DNA of 5,867 nucleotides from Synechococcus sp. UW140 (GCA_945878795.1 CAMDWF010000156.1:1-5867), one strand, 5' to 3'. Shown: positions 1-5,651, counted from the first letter of the stretch. Made by a program: numbers and translations. Notes: generated by a model from the sequence alone, not told the origin.

Positions 1-540
1 CTCGATGACGCCCTGGCGGCCGCTGGCCGGGTGCTCAAGGAGACAAGCGCCGCCGCCGTCAAACTGGAAGGAGCAGAACCGGAAACCCTGGCCTTGATTG
101 ATCGGGCCGTGAGGGCTGGCATCCCCGTGATGGGCCACCTGGGCCTCACCCCCCAGTCGGTACATCGCCTGGGCTATCGCCGCCAGGCGGAGGATCCCAT
201 CAGCCAGGAACGCCTCCGGCGCCAGGCACTTGCCCTGCAGGACCAGGGATGCTTCTCCCTTGTTCTCGAACATGTGCCGCCTGGCCTGGCCCTCTCCCTC
301 AGGGCCGAACTGGTGATTCCGGTCATCGGCATCGGCGCCGGAGAGGGCTGTGATGGTCAAGTGCGTGTCACCGCCGACCTGCTCGGCCTGACCCCACGCC
401 AGCCCCCCTTCAGTCCCCCCCTGATCCAGGGCCGGGATCTGGCGGTCGGCGCCCTGCGGGACTGGGTCAACAGCCAGCAGGTGCCCCGGGCCGTCGCTCC
501 CGCCACCATTCCAGAACGTCCCGCAGCACCGCATTGCTGA
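1..540 (+). CDS. panB: 3-methyl-2-oxobutanoate hydroxymethyltransferase (ketopantoate synthase), 5'-truncated by the window edge
   Basis: PanB transfers a one-carbon unit from 5,10-methylenetetrahydrofolate to 3-methyl-2-oxobutanoate to make ketopantoate, the first committed step of pantothenate and CoA synthesis in the cytosol. The reading frame is open from base 1 and gives 179 residues, so roughly the first third of a protein of usual size (about 260 residues) lies outside the window. Visible family blocks are AVKLEG (bases 55-72), whose Glu (67-69) matches the metal-binding Glu of the family; GIPVMGHLGLTPQSV; LVLEHVP, whose Glu (268-270) aligns with the proposed catalytic Glu181 of E. coli; and IPVIGIGAG..CDGQV..DLLGL. 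The usual GGY.VQG segment reads GYRRQAEDP here, a modest divergence. The last 74 bases overlap the 3' end of hemW on the opposite strand. I see no terminator after the stop. The family call is secure; the true start cannot be seen. Confidence 0.95.
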   Translation, partial: LDDALAAAGRVLKETSAAAVKLEGAEPETLALIDRAVRAGIPVMGHLGLTPQSVHRLGYRRQAEDPISQERLRRQALALQDQGCFSLVLEHVPPGLALSLRAELVIPVIGIGAGEGCDGQVRVTADLLGLTPRQPPFSPPLIQGRDLAVGALRDWVNSQQVPRAVAPATIPERPAAPHC

Positions 541-1795
541 GGGCCAGTCCCTGCGGATCCTGGAGGCGCCAGCGGCCCCCCTCCACCTGCAACAGGCCCC
601 TGTGTTCAAAATCGGCCAGCCGAAGCCTCAGCTCGATTTCAGCCTGCCTGCCCAACCCCTGCTGATCCAGCATCTGGCGCAAGGGCACCCCTTCGCGGCG
701 CCGCAGCCCCACCATCAACAGTTCATCAAGGGGCGGTCCGGACCCCAGCAGTGGCTGCTGGTAGCCCCCCAGCTCACCGTCCCGGGCGCCTGCCTGGATC
801 CAGGCGGCGTACTGCTCCCGGGTGCGGGGGCGGGCCTGGCGCCATCCCCGGGGGGCGGAGGTGGCGCCCATGCCGAACCCCCACCAGCCGGCTCCGCTCC
901 AGTACACCCGGTTGTGACGGGAAGCGTGGCCGGGCAGGGCGTAATTGGAAATCTCGTAACGGCCATAACCGGCTTGGCGCAGGACCCGGGCGGTGGCCTC
1001 CATCAGGTCGGCGCCCAGGTCCTCTTCCGGCAGGCTTAGCTGGCCCCGTTCCTGCTGGCGAGCGAACACCGTGCCCGGCTCAACGATCAGGTCGTAAACC
1101 GAGAAATGGGGGGCGCCAAGGGCGAGGGCCTGCCGCAGTTGCTGGTGCCAGTCGGCGAGCGCCTCGGCGGCGGCCCTGGCGCCGCTAAACGGGGGTAACC
1201 CCTGGATCAGGTCCAGGCTCCAGCTGCGCAAGGCACTTCGCCCTTTGGCGGCCTCAAGCCAAGCGGCGGCCTGAACCACATCGGTGCGCCGATGGCGCCG
1301 CCCCAGGGCCGCCAGAACCCCATCGTCCAGGCTTTGTCCCCCCAGGCTGATGCGGTTGATGCCGGCGGCCAGCCAGCCCAGCAAACGGTCCCGATCGAAA
1401 CTGGCCGGATCGGCCTCCAGCGTGATCTCCGCCCCAGGGGCGATGCCGAAGCGCTGCTGCAGCGCCTGCAGCAGCCCTTCCACCTGGGGGGGCGCCAGCA
1501 GCGAAGGGGTTCCGCCCCCCAGGTAGACGGTGGAAAGGGGCGGGCCCTGGGGGGCCAGGGCGATCTCCTGATGCAGCAGGGTCAGGTAGGCCGCCACCGA
1601 GGCCGCGCCGGGCCCATGGGCGCCATCGGCCCGGTCCCCCAGGGGGACCACCGGGAAGTCACAGTAAAAACAACGCCGATGGCAAAAAGGAATGTGCAGA
1701 TAGGCGGCGCGGGGCAGCTCTAAGGGGGTCTGGCAAACCGACGCCGGCTTCACAGGCGGTAACCCCGTCCTGGAGATGGGGCGGAAATCGGTCAT
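467..1795 (-). CDS. hemW: HemW-type radical SAM protein (HemN-like haem chaperone)
   Basis: A 442-residue member of the HemN/HemW radical SAM family. HemW binds haem and an iron-sulfur cluster and is thought to hand haem to respiratory or other haem proteins; many databases still call it oxygen-independent coproporphyrinogen III oxidase. The sequence shows HIPFC...C..C with cluster cysteines C38, C42 and C45, followed by DF. The fourth-cysteine C-x-C pattern of true HemN is missing, which favours HemW. Further blocks are YLGGGTPS (91-98), ITLEADP (124-130), the YEISNYA.PG..SRHN.VYW stretch (280-299), W.GFGMGATS, and a C-terminal HemN_C region with DELLMVGLRR (357-366). The usual LGVQS reads LGGQS (151-155). 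The ATG at 1795 gives an unusual 30-residue leader; a GTG at codon 15 (base 1753) is an alternative and would free room for promoters. Its 3' end overlaps panB, and its 5' end faces the PIN-TRAM gene. Confidence 0.93.
   Translation of the reverse strand: MTDFRPISRTGLPPVKPASVCQTPLELPRAAYLHIPFCHRRCFYCDFPVVPLGDRADGAHGPGAASVAAYLTLLHQEIALAPQGPPLSTVYLGGGTPSLLAPPQVEGLLQALQQRFGIAPGAEITLEADPASFDRDRLLGWLAAGINRISLGGQSLDDGVLAALGRRHRRTDVVQAAAWLEAAKGRSALRSWSLDLIQGLPPFSGARAAAEALADWHQQLRQALALGAPHFSVYDLIVEPGTVFARQQERGQLSLPEEDLGADLMEATARVLRQAGYGRYEISNYALPGHASRHNRVYWSGAGWWGFGMGATSAPRGWRQARPRTREQYAAWIQAGARDGELGGYQQPLLGSGPPLDELLMVGLRRREGVPLRQMLDQQGLGRQAEIELRLRLADFEHRGLLQVEGGRWRLQDPQGLALSNAVLRDVLEWWRERRPGAPAGC
1453..1475. 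repeat. Perfect 10-bp inverted repeat inside hemW
   Basis: GCTGCTGCAG (1453-1462) and CTGCAGCAGC (1466-1475) are exact reverse complements around a 3-base loop. This is the longest perfect short-loop hairpin I found in the window. It lies in the hemW codons for a Leu/Gln-rich helix (LLQALQQ, residues 108-114), where CTG and CAG codons naturally make self-complementary DNA, so coding constraint is a sufficient explanation. A structure in the hemW mRNA is possible but not shown. Confidence 0.6.
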
Positions 1796-1812
1796 GCTTT
1801 CAATCTGAATAG
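1796..1812. promoter_or_regulatory. Very short divergent intergenic gap between hemW and the PIN-TRAM gene
   Basis: Only 17 bases separate the annotated hemW ATG (minus strand) from the GTG of the PIN-TRAM gene (plus strand). At least one promoter must therefore lie inside the other gene's 5' coding region, unless the true starts are further in (hemW GTG at 1753, PIN-TRAM GTG at 1840), which would widen the gap to 86 bases. AT-rich bases at 1799-1811 (TTTCAATCTGAAT and neighbours) could supply a -10 element on either strand. I see no convincing -35 box and cannot place a start site. Confidence 0.3.
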
Positions 1813-3108
1813 GTGGGAGCCCACGCGAAACCAGCTTTGGTGGATCCCCTCATCCTGGTGCTGTTCTTGGTCTCCGGCGCAGCCACGGGCTGGTTAGGGG
1901 TGGACCTGCTGCCCGAGCGCCTGCTGGAGCAGGTGACCAATCCGGAGGGATTGCGGCTGGTGTTGGCGGGCTTCGGGGGGTTCTTCGGGGTAATTGCCGG
2001 CTTCTTTTTTCAGCAGCTGCGCCGTCGCCTGATGCAGCAGGTGCGCTCCATGCCCACCGACTTGCTGATCAGCCGAGCGGTGGGCCTGATCCTGGGTCTG
2101 CTGGTGGCCAATCTGCTGCTGGCGCCGATTTTATTGCTGCCCCTTCCCTGGGAAGTCGTGCTGGTCAAGCCCCTGGCGGCCGTGCTCAGCAACGTTTTCT
2201 TTGGGGTGCTGGGCTACAACCTGGCCGAGGTCCATGGCCGCACCCTGCTGCGCTTGTTCAATCCCTCCAACTCCGAGGCCCTGCTGGTGGCCGAAGGGGT
2301 GCTCCAACCCGCCAGCGCCAAAATTCTGGATACCAGTGTGGTGATCGATGGCCGCATCCGGGGCCTGCTGGCCAGCGGCCTGCTGGAGGGCCAGGTGATC
2401 GTGCCCCAATGTGTGGTGGACGAATTACAGGCCTTGGCGGACTCCGCCAATGCTGAAAAGCGCAGTAAGGGCCGTCGCGGCCTGAAGCGGCTCACCGAGA
2501 TGAAGGAGAGCTACGGCCGCCGCATTGTGCTCAATACCACCCGTTACGAGGGCAATGGCGCTGATGACAAGTTGCTGAAGTTGACGGCGGATACCGGCGG
2601 CACCTTGCTGACCGCCGATTACAGCCTGGCCCAGGTGGCCCAGGTTCAGGACCTCAAGGTGCTCAATCTCAGTGAACTGGTCATTAGCCTGAGGCCCGAG
2701 GTCCAGCCCGGCGACAGCCAGCAGATCAAGATTGTGCGGGAAGGCAAGGAGGCTGACCAAGGGGTGGGCTACCTGGAGGACGGCACCATGGTGGTGGTGG
2801 AAGACGCCCGCAACCGCATCGGTGAAAGGCTTCAGGTGACGGTCACCGGCGCCCTGCAGACATCCACGGGCCGATTGGTGTTTGCCCGCAGCGACAAGCC
2901 CAGGGCGAACGAGTCCACGGTCGATGCCAAGGGCCCTGAGAAGACCAGGGAGCGCCGCTTCGAGCCAGAGCCAGGCCAAGGGGCCCTTGGCGTGAACAAC
3001 GGCCCCCTCCTGTCCAACCTCAACACCTCGGCGGACCAACCCGCAGGACCGCCCCAGGCCAGGGACACCCCTCCCCCCGGGACGTTGCCCCCCCAAGGGG
3101 CCGACTGA
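1813..3108 (+). CDS. Membrane-anchored PIN-TRAM domain protein (YacL family, putative nuclease)
   Basis: A 431-residue protein with three parts. Four hydrophobic segments (about residues 10-29, 47-66, 84-110 and 113-138) indicate an integral membrane anchor. A PIN domain follows (about 169-292) with the expected acidic metal ligands: D173 and D179 in ILDTSVVIDGR, E204 in VVDEL, D251/D252 in GADDKLL and D269 in LLTADYSL. A TRAM-like domain (about 294-358), with GVGYLEDGTMVVVEDAR at its core, is a probable RNA-binding module. The last 70 or so residues are polar, proline-rich and probably disordered. The same architecture is seen in Bacillus YacL, and the intact acidic set suggests an active, Mg-dependent RNase or DNase; the substrate is unknown. 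The GTG at 1813 directly follows an in-frame TAG. A GTG at 1840, giving MVDPLILVLFL..., fits the start of the first membrane segment better and may be the real start. No good ribosome binding site marks either one. Confidence 0.9.
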   Translation: MGAHAKPALVDPLILVLFLVSGAATGWLGVDLLPERLLEQVTNPEGLRLVLAGFGGFFGVIAGFFFQQLRRRLMQQVRSMPTDLLISRAVGLILGLLVANLLLAPILLLPLPWEVVLVKPLAAVLSNVFFGVLGYNLAEVHGRTLLRLFNPSNSEALLVAEGVLQPASAKILDTSVVIDGRIRGLLASGLLEGQVIVPQCVVDELQALADSANAEKRSKGRRGLKRLTEMKESYGRRIVLNTTRYEGNGADDKLLKLTADTGGTLLTADYSLAQVAQVQDLKVLNLSELVISLRPEVQPGDSQQIKIVREGKEADQGVGYLEDGTMVVVEDARNRIGERLQVTVTGALQTSTGRLVFARSDKPRANESTVDAKGPEKTRERRFEPEPGQGALGVNNGPLLSNLNTSADQPAGPPQARDTPPPGTLPPQGAD

Positions 3109-3113
3109 ACTCT

Positions 3114-3142
3114 GGGCGGCGGCCGGGCGGCTGCGGGGCGGG
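3114..3142 (+). other. G-rich tract after the PIN-TRAM stop, possible G-quadruplex
   Basis: Four G runs (3114-3116, 3125-3127, 3135-3138, 3140-3142) are separated by loops of 8, 7 and 1 bases, starting five bases after the PIN-TRAM stop codon. The spacing is at the loose edge of the usual G-quadruplex rule, because one loop exceeds 7 bases. It is in the untranslated stretch between the PIN-TRAM gene and clpR. In a GC-rich genome it may mean nothing. No T run follows, so it is not a typical intrinsic terminator. Confidence 0.3.
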
Positions 3143-3183
3143 AAACCCTCGTGATACTGCGGCCGTTGCCTCCAGCACCCGGC

Positions 3184-3191
3184 TAGGCTCC
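3184..3191 (+). promoter_or_regulatory. Candidate -10 element of clpR (TAGGCTCC box)
   Basis: TAGGCT (3184-3189) fits the TANNNT form of a -10 hexamer and ends 30 bases before the clpR ATG. The same eight bases, TAGGCTCC, occur 27 bases before the ilvC ATG. There is no recognisable TTGACA-like -35 box 16-18 bases upstream, but weak -35 boxes are common in cyanobacteria. If real, it would separate clpR-clpP3 transcription from the PIN-TRAM gene. Confidence 0.4.
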
Positions 3192-3208
3192 TGCTCAATT
3201 CCCCCCTT

Positions 3209-3214
3209 GGTGAG
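3209..3214 (+). promoter_or_regulatory. Shine-Dalgarno-like site that supports the clpR ATG at 3220
   Basis: GGTGAG sits 5 bases before the ATG at 3220. It partly overlaps the GTG at 3214 that would otherwise extend the frame by two codons, so it favours the ATG. It is the only start in the window with a reasonable ribosome binding site. Confidence 0.4.
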
Positions 3215-3219
3215 TGCGG

Positions 3220-3903
3220 ATGACGGCGTCGGCCCCCTACTACGGCGATTCCGCAGTGATGCGCACCCCGCCGCCGGATCTGCCCTCTTTGTTGCTAAAA
3301 GAACGCATCGTCTACCTGGGATTGCCCCTGTTCAGCGATGACGATGCCAAGCGGCAAATGGGCATTGATGTCACCGAACTCATCATTGCCCAGCTGCTGT
3401 ATCTGGAATTCGACAATCCCGAAAAGCCGATATTCTTTTATATAAATTCCACCGGCACAAGCTGGTATTCCGGGGATGCCATCGGCTTTGAGACTGAAGC
3501 CTTCGCCATCGCCGATACCCTCCGTTACGTTAAGCCACCGGTCCACACCATCTGCATAGGCCAGGCGATGGGAACTGCGGCCATGATCCTCAGCGCCGGC
3601 ACCAAGGGCCACCGGGCCGCCCTCCCCCATGCGTCCATCGTGCTGCACCAGCCCCGCAGCGGGGCCCGGGGTCAGGCCAGTGACATCCAGATCCGGGCCA
3701 CGGAAGTGCTGCACAACAAGCATTCATTGCTGGAGATGCTGTCGGAGAACACGGGCAAATCCATCGAACAACTATCCAAGGATTCCGATCGAATGACCTA
3801 TCTCACGGCCCAAGAGGCTGTGGAATACGGGCTGATCGACCGGGTGTTGACCAGTCAGAAGCTGGTGAGCACCCCTGTGGCCACTGCCGCCGGCATTGGC
3901 TGA
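3220..3903 (+). CDS. clpR: ClpR, proteolytically inactive ClpP-like subunit of the ClpP3/R core
   Basis: A 227-residue ClpP paralogue that forms part of the mixed ClpP3/R core, which degrades proteins delivered by ClpC in cyanobacteria. Compared with ClpP3 encoded just downstream, the catalytic Ser is replaced by Gly (G118 in IGQAMGTAAM) and the catalytic Asp by Met (M192 in SDRMTYL), while the His remains (H143 in VLHQP). Two insertions stand out: about 10 residues near 39-48 (SDDDAKRQMG) and 9 residues near 78-100, in the loop that carries SPGG in active ClpP and reads STGTSWYSGDAIG here. A C-terminal tail runs past the ClpP fold. These are features of the ClpR family rather than decay. The ATG at 3220 is chosen over the GTG at 3214 because of the GGTGAG site. 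ClpP3 follows after 81 bases, as in the known clpR-clpP3 bicistron of Synechococcus elongatus. Confidence 0.95.
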   Translation: MTASAPYYGDSAVMRTPPPDLPSLLLKERIVYLGLPLFSDDDAKRQMGIDVTELIIAQLLYLEFDNPEKPIFFYINSTGTSWYSGDAIGFETEAFAIADTLRYVKPPVHTICIGQAMGTAAMILSAGTKGHRAALPHASIVLHQPRSGARGQASDIQIRATEVLHNKHSLLEMLSENTGKSIEQLSKDSDRMTYLTAQEAVEYGLIDRVLTSQKLVSTPVATAAGIG

Positions 3904-3906
3904 AGC

Positions 3907-3930
3907 CCCGGCCTCTCGCCATTAGCCGGG
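3907..3930 (+). repeat. Small GC hairpin between clpR and clpP3
   Basis: CCCGGC (3907-3912) pairs with GCCGGG (3925-3930) around a 12-base loop, starting four bases after the clpR stop. No T run follows directly, so it is unlikely to stop transcription. It could sit at the 3' end of clpR as a structure that tunes processing or relative translation of the two subunits; that is speculation. Six pairs can arise by chance at this GC content. Confidence 0.3.
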
Positions 3931-3984
3931 TGCCATTCCCGCTGATCCTGGTTTTTCAATCCCCCTTTTCTCAAGCCTTCCGCC

Positions 3985-4593
3985 ATGCCCATCGGCACCC
4001 CCAGCGTTCCCTACCGCCTTCCCGGCAGCCAGTACGAGCGCTGGGTTGACATCTACACCCGTCTGGGGGTGGAGCGAATTCTCTTCCTCGGCTCCGAAGT
4101 CAATGACGCCGTGGCAAATGCCCTGGTGGCCCAGATGCTTTATCTGGATTCGGATGACAACAGCAAGCCCATCTATCTCTACATCAACTCCCCAGGCGGA
4201 TCGGTGACGGCCGGCCTGGCAATTTTCGACACCATGCAATACGTCAAGTCCGAGGTCGTCACGATCTGTGTCGGTCTGGCGGCATCCATGGGGGCCTTCC
4301 TGCTGGCTGCAGGCACCAAGGGCAAGCGGCTGGCCCTGCCCCACAGCCGCATCATGATCCACCAGCCCCTGGGGGGCACCAGTCAGCGCCAGGCCAGCGA
4401 CATTGAAATCGAGGCCCGCGAGATCCTCCGTATCAAAGACATGCTCAACCAGTCGATGGCGGACATGACCGGCCAGCCCCTCGACAAGATCGCCAAGGAC
4501 ACCGACCGCGACTACTTCCTGAGCGCCGCCGAAGCGGTGCAATACGGTCTGATCGACCGGGTCATCGCCCACCCCAGCGAAGCGACGGCCTGA
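3985..4593 (+). CDS. clpP3: ClpP3, ATP-dependent Clp protease catalytic subunit
   Basis: A 202-residue serine protease subunit with a complete catalytic triad: S101 in GLAASMGAFLLAAG, H126 in RIMIHQPLGG, and D176 in DTDRDYFLSA. The oxyanion-hole strand YINSPGGSV (66-74) is intact. The N-terminus MPIGTPSVPYR matches the conserved MPIG.PSVPYR segment of cyanobacterial ClpP3, which, as I recall, is needed for pairing with the ClpC chaperone. ClpP3 and ClpR assemble together into double rings, so this is the active partner of the gene upstream. The start at ATG 3985 is fixed by that motif. The gap to clpR is 81 bases, has no clear promoter and is probably transcribed through; a separate promoter cannot be excluded. 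Length is normal for the family and nothing appears broken. Confidence 0.96.
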   Translation: MPIGTPSVPYRLPGSQYERWVDIYTRLGVERILFLGSEVNDAVANALVAQMLYLDSDDNSKPIYLYINSPGGSVTAGLAIFDTMQYVKSEVVTICVGLAASMGAFLLAAGTKGKRLALPHSRIMIHQPLGGTSQRQASDIEIEAREILRIKDMLNQSMADMTGQPLDKIAKDTDRDYFLSAAEAVQYGLIDRVIAHPSEATA

Positions 4594-4614
4594 AGCTGGG
4601 GAGTCCGGGCAGCT
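4594..4614 (+). repeat. Weak inverted repeat after the clpP3 stop
   Basis: AGCTG (4594-4598) and CAGCT (4610-4614) are reverse complements around an 11-base loop, directly after the clpP3 stop. A five-pair stem without a T run is a poor terminator, so read-through into ilvC is plausible. It is recorded because it is the only terminator-like structure between clpP3 and ilvC. Confidence 0.2.
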
Positions 4615-4622
4615 CGCTTGGG

Positions 4623-4630
4623 TAGGCTCC
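4623..4630 (+). promoter_or_regulatory. Candidate -10 element of ilvC (TAGGCTCC box)
   Basis: TAGGCT (4623-4628) has the TANNNT form and ends 27 bases before the ilvC ATG. The box and its distance closely match the one upstream of clpR. No clear -35 hexamer is visible at the expected distance. It supports ilvC having its own promoter and transcript start only a short way upstream of the coding region. Confidence 0.4.
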
Positions 4631-4655
4631 CCCTTTGCCCCGCCCGCCGACCGGA

Positions 4656-5651
4656 ATGGCCCAGCTCTTCTACGACTCCGACGCCGATCTCAGCCTGCTG
4701 AACGGCAAGACGGTGGCCATCATCGGCTACGGCTCCCAGGGCCATGCCCATGCCCTCAACCTCAAGGACAGCGGTGTCCAGGTGGTCGTGGGCCTTTACG
4801 AAGGCAGTCGCTCTGCCGCCAAGGCCCGCGCCGATGGACTTGAGGTGCTGAGCGTGGCTGAGGCCGCCGAGCGCGCCGACTGGATCATGGTGTTGTTGCC
4901 AGATGAATTTCAGAAGGCGGTCTATGACGCCGAGATCGCTCCCCACCTCAAGCCCGGCAAGGTGCTGAGCTTTGCCCACGGCTTCAACATTCGCTTTGGA
5001 CTGATCAAGCCCCCAGCCGATGTCGACGTCGTAATGATTGCCCCCAAGGGACCAGGCCATACCGTGCGCTGGGAATATCAGAACGGCCAGGGCGTCCCCG
5101 CCCTCTTCGCCATTGAGCAAGATGCCTCGGGCCAGGCCCGCCCCCTGGCCATGGCCTACGCCAAGGCCATTGGCGGCACCCGAGCCGGCATCCTCGAAAC
5201 CAACTTCAAGGAAGAAACCGAAACCGACCTCTTCGGCGAACAGGCGGTGCTTTGCGGTGGCCTCAGCGAGCTGGTGAAAGCAGGCTTCGAAACGCTGGTT
5301 GAAGCGGGCTACCAGCCCGAACTGGCCTATTTCGAATGCCTCCACGAAGTCAAGTTGATCGTTGACCTGATGGTCAAAGGCGGCCTCACCGCCATGCGCG
5401 ATTCCATATCCAACACCGCCGAATATGGCGATTACGTCAGTGGGCCCCGCTTGATCACCGCCGACACCAAAGCGGAGATGAAGCGCATCCTCACCGACAT
5501 CCAGGACGGCACCTTTGCCCGTAACTTCGTGGCGGAGTGCGAGGCCGGCAAGCCCGAAATGGATCGGATCCGCCAACGGGATGCCCAACATCCCATTGAG
5601 CAGGTGGGTACCGGTTTGCGTTCCATGTTCAGCTGGCTGCGGGCCGCCTGA
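4656..5651 (+). CDS. ilvC: Ketol-acid reductoisomerase (NADP+), class I
   Basis: IlvC isomerises and reduces 2-acetolactate and 2-aceto-2-hydroxybutyrate to the dihydroxy acids of the valine and isoleucine pathways, using Mg and usually NADPH. From the ATG at 4656 the protein has 331 residues, the normal size of the short class I enzymes. Visible parts are the nucleotide-binding GYGSQG (24-29), the cofactor-specificity loop LYEGSRS (47-53), H108 in FAHGFN, K131 in APKGPGH, and the metal ligands D191 and E195 in TDLFGEQ. E227 and E231 in FECLHE and S252 in SISNTAEYG complete the site. An in-frame TTG at 4635 would add seven residues, but the family starts at MAQLFYDSDADL, so the ATG is preferred. 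A TAGGCT box upstream suggests its own promoter. The next gene, cbiB, starts 22 bases after the stop without a terminator, so the two may be co-transcribed. Confidence 0.97.
   Translation: MAQLFYDSDADLSLLNGKTVAIIGYGSQGHAHALNLKDSGVQVVVGLYEGSRSAAKARADGLEVLSVAEAAERADWIMVLLPDEFQKAVYDAEIAPHLKPGKVLSFAHGFNIRFGLIKPPADVDVVMIAPKGPGHTVRWEYQNGQGVPALFAIEQDASGQARPLAMAYAKAIGGTRAGILETNFKEETETDLFGEQAVLCGGLSELVKAGFETLVEAGYQPELAYFECLHEVKLIVDLMVKGGLTAMRDSISNTAEYGDYVSGPRLITADTKAEMKRILTDIQDGTFARNFVAECEAGKPEMDRIRQRDAQHPIEQVGTGLRSMFSWLRAA

Noticed and set aside
792..805. Perfect 14-bp palindrome GCCTGGATCCAGGC in hemW
   Set aside because: At this base composition I estimate roughly one perfect 14-bp palindrome per window of this size by chance, and no conserved operator is known to match it.
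1486..1492. Run of seven G in hemW (and seven C at 415-421 in panB) as possible phase-variation tracts
   Set aside because: Both reading frames are intact through the runs, seven bases is short, and these are housekeeping genes where switching is not expected.
1544..1561. GCCCTGG/CCAGGGC inverted repeat in hemW, with the same arms again at 5688-5703 in cbiB
   Set aside because: The shared 7-bp arms are intriguing as an iterated palindrome, but the loops differ (GGGG and CC). Two copies of a GC-rich arm in 5.9 kb are close to chance, and both lie in coding sequence.
1633..1649. GGTCCCCC-A-GGGGGACC inverted repeat in hemW
   Set aside because: Arms of 8 bp with a short centre are expected about once in the window by chance. 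It is inside coding sequence with no T run, so it is neither a terminator nor an evident operator.
602..1723. Several plus-strand open frames of 80-145 codons inside hemW
   Set aside because: They are opposite hemW, rich in Pro, Gly and Arg, mutually overlapping, and carry no domain or ribosome binding site.
2425..3198. 257-codon open frame on the minus strand, antisense to the PIN-TRAM gene
   Set aside because: It mirrors the PIN-TRAM coding region, has no recognisable domain, and shows the low-complexity Gly/Leu/His pattern of a shadow frame.
3922..4572. 216-codon open frame on the minus strand, antisense to clpP3
   Set aside because: It lies almost wholly opposite clpP3, whose triad and full-length match are unambiguous. 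It has no motif of its own.
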